From contig JADLHH010000117.1 in assembly GCA_020848855.1 (NCBI GenBank), forward strand, positions 1-17,608: a stretch of 17,608 nt of DNA, in the 5' to 3' direction. The notes under the pieces were generated by a model. It had not been told where the DNA came from. It worked only from the letters and a program-made list of their open reading frames with translations, and searched no databases. This document shows positions 7,996 through 15,231 of the stretch, piece after piece. Both the position numbers and the translations under genes were made by a program. The stretch is from Anaerolineae bacterium (GTDB lineage Bacteria > Chloroflexota > Anaerolineae > Aggregatilineales > Phototrophicaceae). Numbering within the stretch: position 1 is the first letter of the stretch; each line of letters starts with the position of its first letter.

Positions 7996-8040
7996 GTAGG
8001 GGCAGGTCTAGGCTTGCGAAGCAAGCACACCTGCCCCTAC
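7996..8040. repeat. Two-tier hairpin repeat after sdhB
   Basis: A perfect 12-bp stem GTAGGGGCAGGT (7996-8007) / ACCTGCCCCTAC (8029-8040) encloses a 6-bp stem GCTTGC (8012-8017) / GCAAGC (8021-8026) with loop GAA. Four bases (CTAG) lie on the left and two on the right between the stems. The architecture is the same as 934-977, where the left linker is CTCG. Both copies are preceded by TT. The inner and outer stem sequences differ between copies by compensated changes, which argues that the fold is what is kept. It ends 14 bp before the ATG of the small membrane protein. Confidence 0.78.
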
Positions 8041-8054
8041 CGGTGTCCATTGTG

Positions 8055-8255
8055 ATGGATAACCTGCCTGAAGACGACAACCTGTACGAAATCTACGACG
8101 CGCCCGATGAGCCGCAGCGCTACTGGACGGCACGGCGCATTCTGCTGCTGATCCTCGTCCTGATCATGGTGATCGCGCTGCTGGCGTACAGCTACTACGG
8201 CTTGTTCGTGCCGCCGCCCCCGCCGCCGACGCTCGCCCCCGGCTCGCTGATTTAG
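8055..8255 (+). CDS. Small single-pass membrane protein, unknown function
   Basis: 66-residue protein that I do not recognise as a family. It has an acidic, tyrosine-rich N-terminal segment (1-22), a basic TARR (25-28), one strongly hydrophobic helix at about 29-47, then YSYYGLFV, six prolines in a row (53-58) and a short tail. The positive residues before the helix predict a cytoplasmic N-terminus and an external proline tail. ATG 8055 is the preferred start; GTG 8052 and GTG 8043 are in frame, but 8043 nearly touches the hairpin repeat. No Shine-Dalgarno is visible, because the repeat occupies the upstream region. The composition is clearly protein-like, and the gene is in line with sdhB, 85 bp downstream. 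A role as a small accessory subunit of complex II is possible but unsupported by homology. Confidence 0.6.
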   Translation: MDNLPEDDNLYEIYDAPDEPQRYWTARRILLLILVLIMVIALLAYSYYGLFVPPPPPPTLAPGSLI

Positions 8256-8268
8256 GGGCATGGATAAC

Positions 8269-8296
8269 GCAGGGGCACGACATGTCGTGCCCCTAC
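8269..8296. repeat. Perfect palindrome between convergent genes
   Basis: AGGGGCACGACA (8271-8282) and its inverse TGTCGTGCCCCT (8283-8294) form a 24-bp perfect palindrome without a loop, extended by one more G-C pair at 8269/8296 after a mismatch. The ends read as the GTAGGGG / CCCCTAC family seen at 934 and 7996, but the inner stem is lacking. It lies between the stops of the small membrane protein (+) and ftsK (-), where it could end transcription from both sides. No clear T-tract adjoins it. Confidence 0.7.
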
Positions 8297-8325
8297 TTAG
8301 CGCCTTTGCGTTGAATCTTTTTCTT

Positions 8326-11300
8326 CTACCGCACCGGCAGCACCTCGCGCGGCTTGCTGCCTTCGGTCGCCGGACCGACGATGCCGCGCTCCTCCATCAT
8401 GTCGATCAGCCGGGCGGCGCGGGTGTAGCCGATGCGCAGGCGGCGCTGGAGCAGCGACACCGACGCCTTGTTGAGCCGCCGCACCATCTCGACCGCCTGC
8501 TCGTACAGTTCGTCCTCGCCGTCGCCGGGGTCGTTCTCGTCGTCGACGGTATCATCTTCGTCCTCGTCGTCATCCCAGAAGGCGGTCGCCGGGCGCGGGC
8601 TGTCGGCGCGTTTCGGCTGAGCGTTGCTGCGCATGATCACACCGCCGCCCTCGCTGCGGCTGCTGTCGTCCGGCGACAGGCTGCCGCCAATTGGTCGTGA
8701 CGCGGCGATCAGGTCGTCCTGCGTCATCTGGCTGCGCCAGAAATGGGTGATGTTGTTGATCTCGTTGTCGGAGACGTACACGCCCTGCAAACGCACCGGC
8801 GCGGGCGAGTCGCCGCTCATCCACAGCATGTCGCCGCGACCGAGCAGACGTTCCGCGCCGGGCTGGTCGAGGATGACGCGGCTGTCGGTGTTGCCGGCGA
8901 CGGCGAACGCCACACGCGCCGGGAAGTTCGCCTTGATCAAGCCTGTGACCACGTCCACCGACGGGCGCTGCGTGGCGATCACCAGATGGATGCCGGTGGC
9001 GCGCGCCAGCGCGGCGATGCGCGTGATCACCCGCTCGGTTTCGTCGGGGGCGAGCATCATCAGGTCTGCCAACTCGTCGATGATCACGACGATGTAGGGC
9101 ATCTGCTCCTCGGTGGCGGGCAGGTGCTTGTTGTAATCCTCGATATTGCGGGCGGCGGCGTTGCTGAACTTGCGGTAGCGCTCGTCCATCTCGCGCGTGA
9201 CCCACTTGAGCACGCTGACGATGCGCTCCAGCTCAACCACCACCGGCGCGACCAGATGCGGCACGCCGTTGTACTGCGTCAGCTCGACGCGCTTGGGGTC
9301 GACCATGATGAACTTCATGCGCTGCGGCGGGTTGTTGAGCAGCAGCCCGGCGATGATCGCGTTGACCAGCACCGACTTGCCCGATCCGGTCGTCCCGGCG
9401 ATCAACAGGTGTGGCATCGAGCCGAGGTCGGCGGCGACCGGCGTGCCGTCCACCCCCTGACCGAGCGCAATCGCCAGCGGCGACTTGATCTTCTTGAACT
9501 CCGGCGATTCGAGCACGTCGCGCAGGTGGACGATCTCGGCTTTCTCGTTCGGCACTTCGACGCCGACGTAGCCTTTACCGGGCACGGGCGCTTCGATACG
9601 GATCGCCTTCGCGCCGAGCGCAAGCTGCAGGTCTTTGTCCAGCGCCGCGATTGCACCGACCTTGACGCGGTTCTTTTTGCCGCCGCGACCGGGCACATAA
9701 TCCGGCTCGACGCCGAACTGAGTGACAACCGGACCGGTGCGCACGTCGACCACGCGCCCCGGCGCGCCGAAGCTCGACAGCGTTTCCTCGATGATGTGCG
9801 CCCGCTTGAGCAGCATTTCGTGATCCGGCGCTTGATCCACGCCGGTCGCCAGCAGCGCCGACGGGTCGGGCAGCTTCCAGTCCTTCTTCGGGCGGCGCGC
9901 TTGAGGCGGCGGCGTCACGTCCGACGAAGGGGCATGGGTGCTGCGCGTCGGCTGGGCGGACGGCAGGTCAGGCGGCTTGCCGAATGCCGGGGACGCCGTC
10001 GAGCGCGGCGGTTCTGCCAGCGGCGCGCGTGGCGGCGGTGCGGTGGCTCCGCCGGTGGTCGATTCGCGCAGCGTGCGCATCCGGCTCTGTAGGTCGGGCA
10101 TCGGTTCCGCCGAGCGCGGCTCCGGCGCTTGCTGTGAAATGCGCGCGGCTGGCGCTTCGGCTGGCGCTTCGATGGGGAAAGCGGCGGGCGTCCCGGCAGG
10201 TATGCCATTCGGCTTGCGCTCGCCGGATGGCGTCAATTCGGGGCGCTGCGGGCGCGGATACGGCTGCACGCCGCCCGGCGGTGCGCCGGGAGTCGCCGGC
10301 GTCTGGCGGCGCAGCAGGTCGCTGAGGCGCGGCGTCTTGTCTTCCGGCTGAGGCGTCGGCGTTGCAGCGGGTGTTGGCTTCGCCGGCGTGGACGCTTCCG
10401 CTGCCTGAGCCTGCAACGGCGGCGTTTGCGGCTGCGCCGGTGCGACTGCGGCGGGCGTTTCGGGCACGGGGTCGGGGTCGGGCAGCAGCGCGGCAGCCGC
10501 CCCCGCGACCACAGCGGCGACCGTGCCAACGGCGCTGCCGTTCGCCTGCTGCCGCCCGGCGAACAGCCGACCCCGCAACGCCGAGGCTTTCTCGGCGGCG
10601 GGTTGTTGAACGGGCTGCTGAACGGGTTTTTCGACCGGTTTTTCGGTTTCCGGTTTATCGCGCCCCGGCATAATGCTGCGCACCCGCGAGAATAAGCCGC
10701 CGGATTTTTCCTCCGCGACCGGGATCGGCTGCGGCGCGGCTTCCGCCATCTCCGGCGCGCGGAACGGCACGCTGCTGGTGCGTCCGGCGGTCGTGATTGG
10801 GATGCGGCGGCTGCTGACTTCCGCTGCGGCGGGCGCGGGCAGCGCGGGCGATACCGGGGTCGGCAGCGCTTCGGCGGGCTTGCTCACGCTGATCTGCTGG
10901 GTAGCGGTCGCCAGCACCTGCTGCTTCTCGGCGCGTTCGGCAGCGATGCGCTGCTGGCGCTGGTGCATGGCGTCGCGCAGGTTGCGCCCGTTGCTGATGA
11001 GGATCATCGCCAGGTCAGCCGCGCTGACGTTCAGCGCCAGCATCAAGCCGACGATGACCGGGATGAACACCACCAGAAAACCGCCGATCTCGCCGAAGTT
11101 GCTGAGCAGCAGGAAATAGATTTCGCCACCGACCCAGCCGCCGCCGCGTCCCAGTTCGTAGGCGGGTTCCAGAAACGCCATCTTGATCGTCCGCAGGTAG
11201 TCTTGTCCGGGACCGACCTTGTACTGGAAGGCGTCGATGAACTGCGCCAGCACCAGCAGGCTGACGAACAGCAGCCCCAGCCCGATCAGCCGCGTGCGGC

Positions 11301-12876
11301 TGATGGTCGGCGCGTCGTCGCCGAAGTGCCGCAGGATCAGCCAGACGCCGATGGCGAAGGTGACGAACAGCACGAACATCGCGCCCCAGCCGAAGGCATA
11401 GGACAGCCGGTGATTGATTGATTCGGTCAGCGCGCCTTTGGTGGGCGACAGGCTGCTGAGCAGCAGCACCAGCGAGCCGAGCACCAGCGTCACGCCGATG
11501 ATGTCCAGCTTGCTGTCGAGCGACAAGCCGCCCTGTTCGACGCGCGGCGCCTTGCTGGCGCGCGCCCGCGCCGGGCGTGCCTCTTCCTTCTTCTGGAATG
11601 GATTCAGCCCGCGCAGCCGCTCGCCGAGTGACTGCTTCTGCGCGCCGGTGGTGCGCGCGCCGCCGGCAGCTCCATACGATGAGCGCGCGCCGCTGGAACT
11701 GCCGAACGCTGAACTGCTCGGCTCTGGCTTGTTGCCCCGGCTCAGCGTCCCGCCCAGCGGGCTTTGCTGGCGCGATGACTGATCGCCCAGCCGACTGGAG
11801 CCGAACGCGCCCGACGCGCCGGCGGTTGGCTGTTTTTCTTCCTTCTTGCCGCCGCCAAAGCGCGAGGTCAATCCGCCGAGACCGCCGCCCTGCTTCGGCG
11901 CGCCGGAGGTGCCGGGCTTGTCGTCTTTTTTACCACCGCCAAAGCGCGAGGTCAGCCCACCGAGACCGCCGGGGCGGTCGTTCTGCCTGGTGCTGGAGCC
12001 GAAGGCGCTGGGCTTGTCGTCTTTTTTGCCGCCGCCAAAGCGCGAGGTCAGCCCGCCGAGTCCGCCGCCGGAGCGGTCGTTCTGCTTGGCGCTGGGCTTC
12101 TCGTCTTTCTTTCCACCGAAGCGGGAAGTCAGCCCGCCGATACCGCCGCGCTTTTCCTCGGTCTTTTCGCTCGTACCGCCGTAAGTCGAGCGATTCGCCG
12201 CGCCAAAGCCGCTGGATGTGCGCTCGTCGCGCCGGTCGCCGCCACCCAAACGGGACGCGCCGCCGGGGGAGCGTTCATCGCCGCTGCCGCTGTCGCCAAG
12301 ACGCGATGGATTGCCAGACATGCCGCCGGACGTGCGCTCGTCGTTGCCGCCGAGGCGCGTCGTCTGCCCGCCGAGTCCGCGCGTTAGCCCGGACGACCGA
12401 TCATCGCGCTCGTCGCCGCGCTCGCGCCCGCCGAAGCGCGACGGATTGCCCGATACGCGCTCGTCGTCCCGCTCGGACGAGCGGTCGCTGCCGAGCTTCT
12501 GTCCGAAGCTGCCCAGCGCCCGGTTGACGGCGGCGCTGCGGTCGTTCGGGTCGTCGGTCTGGTCATCCCGGTTGCCTGGCGTGCGCGGCGGAACTGGATT
12601 GCGCTGGTAAGGCTGGACGCCGCTCGGCGCAGGACCGGCGGTTCGATTCGGCGGGTTGTTGGGACCGCCCAAGCCGCCCGAACGGATCGGGCTGGGCGTC
12701 GTGGGGGGTGTGCCGCTCTGCGTCGGCTGGGGGCGCGCGGGCAACCCCGCCCCGCGCACGGTGCTCGGTCGGCTAAAAGGATTCGATGTCGAGCGGCGAA
12801 CGCCGCCCTCATCGTCTATTTCATCATCGTCGTCGCGTTCGTCCTCGTCGTCGTAATCGTCGTCATATCGACTCAT
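8326..12876 (-). CDS. ftsK: DNA translocase FtsK/SpoIIIE with long N-terminal extension
   Basis: 1516-residue septum-located motor that pumps chromosomal DNA at cell division. Order of parts: Asp-rich N-terminus (4-23); Gly/Arg/Ser/Pro-rich low-complexity region to about 445 with repeats; membrane helices near 457-477, 494-515, 530-549 and 585-617; a charged helical stretch (620-660); a Pro/Ala-rich linker to about 1000; and the alpha/beta motor. Motor motifs are Walker A GTTGSGKS (1161-1168), the DPKRVEL loop (1193-1199), Walker B VVIIDELAD (1263-1271), the ATQRPSVDVV segment (1301-1310) and LLGRGDML (1344-1351). An acidic block (1435-1455) precedes the gamma winged-helix domain (about 1456-1516, YTRAARLIDMMEERGIVGP), which reads orienting sequences on DNA. 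In usual FtsK the membrane helices come at the very N-terminus; here about 450 residues precede them. The start ATG at 12876 gives the MSRYDDDYDD opening and is the only plausible one near the divergent intergenic region. Confidence 0.95.
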   Translation of the reverse strand: MSRYDDDYDDEDERDDDDEIDDEGGVRRSTSNPFSRPSTVRGAGLPARPQPTQSGTPPTTPSPIRSGGLGGPNNPPNRTAGPAPSGVQPYQRNPVPPRTPGNRDDQTDDPNDRSAAVNRALGSFGQKLGSDRSSERDDERVSGNPSRFGGRERGDERDDRSSGLTRGLGGQTTRLGGNDERTSGGMSGNPSRLGDSGSGDERSPGGASRLGGGDRRDERTSSGFGAANRSTYGGTSEKTEEKRGGIGGLTSRFGGKKDEKPSAKQNDRSGGGLGGLTSRFGGGKKDDKPSAFGSSTRQNDRPGGLGGLTSRFGGGKKDDKPGTSGAPKQGGGLGGLTSRFGGGKKEEKQPTAGASGAFGSSRLGDQSSRQQSPLGGTLSRGNKPEPSSSAFGSSSGARSSYGAAGGARTTGAQKQSLGERLRGLNPFQKKEEARPARARASKAPRVEQGGLSLDSKLDIIGVTLVLGSLVLLLSSLSPTKGALTESINHRLSYAFGWGAMFVLFVTFAIGVWLILRHFGDDAPTISRTRLIGLGLLFVSLLVLAQFIDAFQYKVGPGQDYLRTIKMAFLEPAYELGRGGGWVGGEIYFLLLSNFGEIGGFLVVFIPVIVGLMLALNVSAADLAMILISNGRNLRDAMHQRQQRIAAERAEKQQVLATATQQISVSKPAEALPTPVSPALPAPAAAEVSSRRIPITTAGRTSSVPFRAPEMAEAAPQPIPVAEEKSGGLFSRVRSIMPGRDKPETEKPVEKPVQQPVQQPAAEKASALRGRLFAGRQQANGSAVGTVAAVVAGAAAALLPDPDPVPETPAAVAPAQPQTPPLQAQAAEASTPAKPTPAATPTPQPEDKTPRLSDLLRRQTPATPGAPPGGVQPYPRPQRPELTPSGERKPNGIPAGTPAAFPIEAPAEAPAARISQQAPEPRSAEPMPDLQSRMRTLRESTTGGATAPPPRAPLAEPPRSTASPAFGKPPDLPSAQPTRSTHAPSSDVTPPPQARRPKKDWKLPDPSALLATGVDQAPDHEMLLKRAHIIEETLSSFGAPGRVVDVRTGPVVTQFGVEPDYVPGRGGKKNRVKVGAIAALDKDLQLALGAKAIRIEAPVPGKGYVGVEVPNEKAEIVHLRDVLESPEFKKIKSPLAIALGQGVDGTPVAADLGSMPHLLIAGTTGSGKSVLVNAIIAGLLLNNPPQRMKFIMVDPKRVELTQYNGVPHLVAPVVVELERIVSVLKWVTREMDERYRKFSNAAARNIEDYNKHLPATEEQMPYIVVIIDELADLMMLAPDETERVITRIAALARATGIHLVIATQRPSVDVVTGLIKANFPARVAFAVAGNTDSRVILDQPGAERLLGRGDMLWMSGDSPAPVRLQGVYVSDNEINNITHFWRSQMTQDDLIAASRPIGGSLSPDDSSRSEGGGVIMRSNAQPKRADSPRPATAFWDDDEDEDDTVDDENDPGDGEDELYEQAVEMVRRLNKASVSLLQRRLRIGYTRAARLIDMMEERGIVGPATEGSKPREVLPVR
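11827..12147 (-). repeat. Tandem repeats in the FtsK N-terminal region
   Basis: Four copies of a protein unit GLGGLTSRFGGGKKDDKPS (allowing small changes) begin near residues 244, 272, 304 and 332, with a period of 28 to 32 residues (84 to 96 bp). At the DNA level the cores are nearly identical, for example the + strand string CCAAAGCGCGAGGTCA recurs near 11855, 11940 and 12034. Weaker relatives (SRFGGRERGDERD, SRLGGGDRRDERT) extend upstream to about residue 145. Copy number is likely to vary between strains. Confidence 0.8.
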
Positions 12877-12962
12877 CGTGCATCCTGTACCATTGTTCCG
12901 GTGAGGACATTCTCTCTACAGAACCGGACTAACGGAAATACGGGGATACCCCCCGTTCCCTT

Positions 12963-12971
12963 AGCATACCA
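12963..12971 (-). promoter_or_regulatory. Candidate extended -10 promoter of ftsK
   Basis: On the - strand TGG TATGCT forms an extended -10 (TGnTATGCT), about 87 bp before the ftsK ATG. No matching -35 is seen at 16-18 bp. The leader between them contains a modest GGGG/CCCC hairpin at 12942-12952. The intergenic region 12877-13089 is shared with the divergent gene on the other strand, and I see no other gene in it. Confidence 0.35.
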
Positions 12972-13045
12972 CAAATTGCCAACGGCGCAGATTAGAATAG
13001 CACAAGAGTTCTAAAATAGCTTTACGAACTTAACGGGCACACCCG

Positions 13046-13054
13046 TGCTACAAT
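13046..13054 (+). promoter_or_regulatory. Extended -10 promoter of the divergent small gene
   Basis: TGC TACAAT (TG 13046-13047, hexamer 13049-13054) is a good extended -10. Transcription would start near 13061, after the GTG at 13045, so that upstream codon cannot be the start. This supports ATG 13090. No convincing -35 is present. Confidence 0.45.
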
Positions 13055-13089
13055 ACTTTCGTGAAAGGTGTAAACGCCGGAGCCTTCCG

Positions 13090-13563
13090 ATGTTTGCCTC
13101 TGCCGAATTCCTGTGGCGCATCAATCAAGAGTACGTGAACCGGTTGGCGCGAGCGCGCAATTATCTTGACCTGCTCGAACAGTTGGTGCTCGAACGCGGC
13201 GGTGACGAGCTGAGCCATCGTTTCCTGCCGACGCTGCGCTTCACGCGCATGAATCTGGCGAGCCTGAGCGAAGAACACCGCGACTGGTGCTATACCTACT
13301 TCTATGAGACGCCGGACAGCAAACGGATGGTGCACGCGCCGTCCGCCGTGCGCCGCGCGCTCTCGAACTTCCGGCTGATGCGCGAACGGCAGGCGCACGC
13401 CTTCCACGACGTGGCGGCGCTGCTCGTCAAGCTGCCGCGCCCCGCGCCTTCCATCACCCGTGTCCCGAATGGCGATCTGTGGGACATGCTCCAGCGTGCG
13501 CTGCGCGATCTGGTCGATTTCGCCTCTGACGAGGAATTGCAGCCCGCCAGCATCCTGCGCTAA
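13090..13563 (+). CDS. Hypothetical protein, 157 residues
   Basis: I do not recognise this protein. ATG 13090 is chosen because GGAG (13079-13082) sits 7 nt upstream and an extended -10 lies just before; an in-frame GTG at 13045 overlaps that promoter. The chain is soluble by composition, with no signal peptide or membrane helix, and mostly helical, with many Arg, Leu and Glu. Conserved-looking stretches include FLWRINQEYVNRLARARNYL (7-26), the aromatic cluster DWCYTYFYETP (65-75), and a C-terminal helix LWDMLQRALRDLVDFASDEE (130-149). There is a single cysteine (67). It is divergent from ftsK with 213 bp between starts and convergent with the kinase/receiver gene. The divergent arrangement with ftsK could mean shared regulation, but no functional link can be shown. 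Confidence 0.7.
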   Translation: MFASAEFLWRINQEYVNRLARARNYLDLLEQLVLERGGDELSHRFLPTLRFTRMNLASLSEEHRDWCYTYFYETPDSKRMVHAPSAVRRALSNFRLMRERQAHAFHDVAALLVKLPRPAPSITRVPNGDLWDMLQRALRDLVDFASDEELQPASILR

Positions 13564-13567
13564 TCCG

Positions 13568-13666
13568 TTGAAGACACCCGCTAAGCTGGTTCTGCAAGGG
13601 AAAAAGATCGCGCTGCGCGATTGGGAAGCGCGCTATTCCGGCGGTTTCAGCGCGCACCCCGGCTGA
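13568..13666 (+). pseudogene. Possible 32-residue ORF or remnant after the hypothetical gene
   Basis: A TTG-initiated frame four bases after the previous stop encodes a 32-residue peptide. Its first half, LVLQGKKIALRDWE, resembles the first strand of GNAT acetyltransferases (the LxGxxxxLRxW pattern), but the rest does not continue that fold. There is no ribosome binding site. It may be a decayed gene start, or chance. The 123-bp gap holding it contains no clear terminator for either convergent gene. Confidence 0.2.
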
Positions 13667-13686
13667 TCATCAAACGGCTGCCGACC

Positions 13687-15198
13687 TCAATTGAGCGACT
13701 GCAATTCATCCAGCAGGATATAGCCCTGCCGCAGCGCCTGCAGCGCCGCCGCGTGGCGGTCTTTGGCGCGCATCTTGTCCATCGCCCCCGCCAGCGTCTC
13801 GATCAGCATTGGCACGGGCAGGTTGAGCCGCTCGGCGATCTGTTCGTTATCCATACCCCCGGCGATCATCAGCAGCACCTGACGCTCTTCGTCGGTCAGG
13901 CGGTTGGGGTCGGCTTGCGGCTTGAACAGCCCGGTCACGACCTTTTCTGCCACGCCCTGTCCCAGTACCAGCGTCCCCTGCGACACCTTGAGGATGGCGT
14001 CGATCAGGTCGCTTTCGCTGGCGGATTTCAGCACGTAGCCGTTCGCGCCCGCGCGCAGCGCCTGCGTGATGTACCACTCCTCGTCGCGTCCGGTCAGCAC
14101 CAGCACGCGGACGTTGGGCGCTTTCTCGCGGATTTCGGGCAGCGCCTCCAGACCACTTTTGCCCGGCATGTTCAGGTCGAGCAGCAGAATATCCGGTTGA
14201 AGCTCGACGGCGAGCCGGACGGCGCCGTTGCCTTCGCCCTCTTCGCCGACGATCACGAATTCGTCGCGCTGCGACAGAAAGTTGATCAGCGTCTTGCGCA
14301 GCATGGCGTGGTCGTCCGCCAGCGCGACGCGCATCGGCACACGCTCGTGGGGGATCGGCGCTGACTGCGACGACTGGGTCGCTGTATCGGAGACGCGTTC
14401 CGGTCGCTGGATGGCTGCCAACGCCTGCGCCAGCGCACCGGCGCTCTGGAAACGGCGCACCGGGTTCTTTTCGAGCGCTTTCAGCACGATGTTTTCCAGT
14501 GCGACCGGGATATTCGGGTCGAGCATCCGCAGCGGTGCGGGCGACTCCCGGACGTGCTGGAGCAGCAGCGCGGGGATGTCGTCCGACGTGAAGGGGAGAT
14601 CGCCGGTTGCCAGTTCGTACAGCACAATGCCGAGCGAGTAGATGTCGGTGCGATAATCCAGCGACAGTCCCTGCGCCTGTTCCGGCGAAAGATATGCCGG
14701 CGTGCCGATGATCATCCCGGCGCTGGTCACGCGCTTGGCGTCGCGCGGGAGCGCCAGCCCCAGGTCCATGATCTTGACCTGTCCATTGGGCGCGACCTTG
14801 ATGTTGGCGGGCTTGATGTCGCGGTGGATGATGTGATGCTCGTGGGCGTAGTCCAGCGCCAGCGCGATCTGCCGACCGATCTCGATCACCGTATCCGGCG
14901 GCGACGGGACGTGGTCTTCCAGCGTATCGCCATCGACGTATTCAACCACCAGAAAATGAATGTCGCTTTCCTGGTCGATATCGTAGATCGACATAATGCC
15001 GGGGTGGTTCAACTGCGCGACCGCCGTCGCTTCCTGAAAGAAGCGGGCGCGCACCGAATCCTTGACGTGCGGTAACAGGACTTTCAGGGCGACGGCGCGC
15101 CCCAGTCGTGTATCGAGCGCTTTGTAGACGGTCGCTGTCGAGCCTTCGCCCAGCAGCGTCTGAACCTGATACCGGTTGCGTAAGGTGTGTCCGAGCAT
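13687..15198 (-). CDS. Ser/Thr protein kinase fused to receiver domain and LuxR-type HTH
   Basis: 503-residue soluble protein with three domains. Residues 10-265 are a Hanks-type kinase: Gly loop GEGSTATVYK (17-26), Lys39, Glu56, catalytic HRDIKPAN (125-132), metal site DLG (145-147, instead of DFG), and GTPAYLSPEQ (165-174). All catalytic residues are present, so it should be active. After a short polar linker (266-288), residues 289-405 are a response-regulator receiver: acidic pair Asp295/Asp296, phosphoacceptor Asp341 (LLLDLNMPG), Thr369 and Lys391, again complete. Residues 433-495 match the LuxR/NarL helix-turn-helix (LTDEERQVLLMIAGGMDNEQIAERL), but the recognition helix is altered. There is no membrane helix or PASTA domain, unlike PknB. 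Kinase and response regulator normally sit in separate proteins. The start ATG 15198 has AGG 6-8 nt upstream. It follows an AI-2E family gene by 86 bp. Confidence 0.93.
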   Translation of the reverse strand: MLGHTLRNRYQVQTLLGEGSTATVYKALDTRLGRAVALKVLLPHVKDSVRARFFQEATAVAQLNHPGIMSIYDIDQESDIHFLVVEYVDGDTLEDHVPSPPDTVIEIGRQIALALDYAHEHHIIHRDIKPANIKVAPNGQVKIMDLGLALPRDAKRVTSAGMIIGTPAYLSPEQAQGLSLDYRTDIYSLGIVLYELATGDLPFTSDDIPALLLQHVRESPAPLRMLDPNIPVALENIVLKALEKNPVRRFQSAGALAQALAAIQRPERVSDTATQSSQSAPIPHERVPMRVALADDHAMLRKTLINFLSQRDEFVIVGEEGEGNGAVRLAVELQPDILLLDLNMPGKSGLEALPEIREKAPNVRVLVLTGRDEEWYITQALRAGANGYVLKSASESDLIDAILKVSQGTLVLGQGVAEKVVTGLFKPQADPNRLTDEERQVLLMIAGGMDNEQIAERLNLPVPMLIETLAGAMDKMRAKDRHAAALQALRQGYILLDELQSLN

Positions 15199-15231
15199 GG
15201 CAGACCTGCACTGATCACGAATTTGTGGTCA

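Noticed and set aside
8743..10092. A 449-codon + strand frame opposite the FtsK motor region
   Set aside because: It is antisense to the Walker motifs of ftsK, and its translation is typical high-GC shadow composition.
11577..12527. A 316-codon + strand Arg-rich frame opposite the FtsK N-terminus
   Set aside because: It is the complement of the Gly/Arg/Ser repeats, repetitive because ftsK is, and has no promoter or ribosome site.
12931..12957. Riboswitch or attenuator in the ftsK leader
   Set aside because: Only short GGGG/CCCC and AACGG/CCGTT pairings are seen, with a large internal bulge. No known riboswitch core is visible.
13045..13089. GTG start extending the 157-residue protein by 15 residues
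   Set aside because: The GTG overlaps the extended -10 at 13046-13054, so it would precede the transcript start. ATG 13090 has a Shine-Dalgarno.
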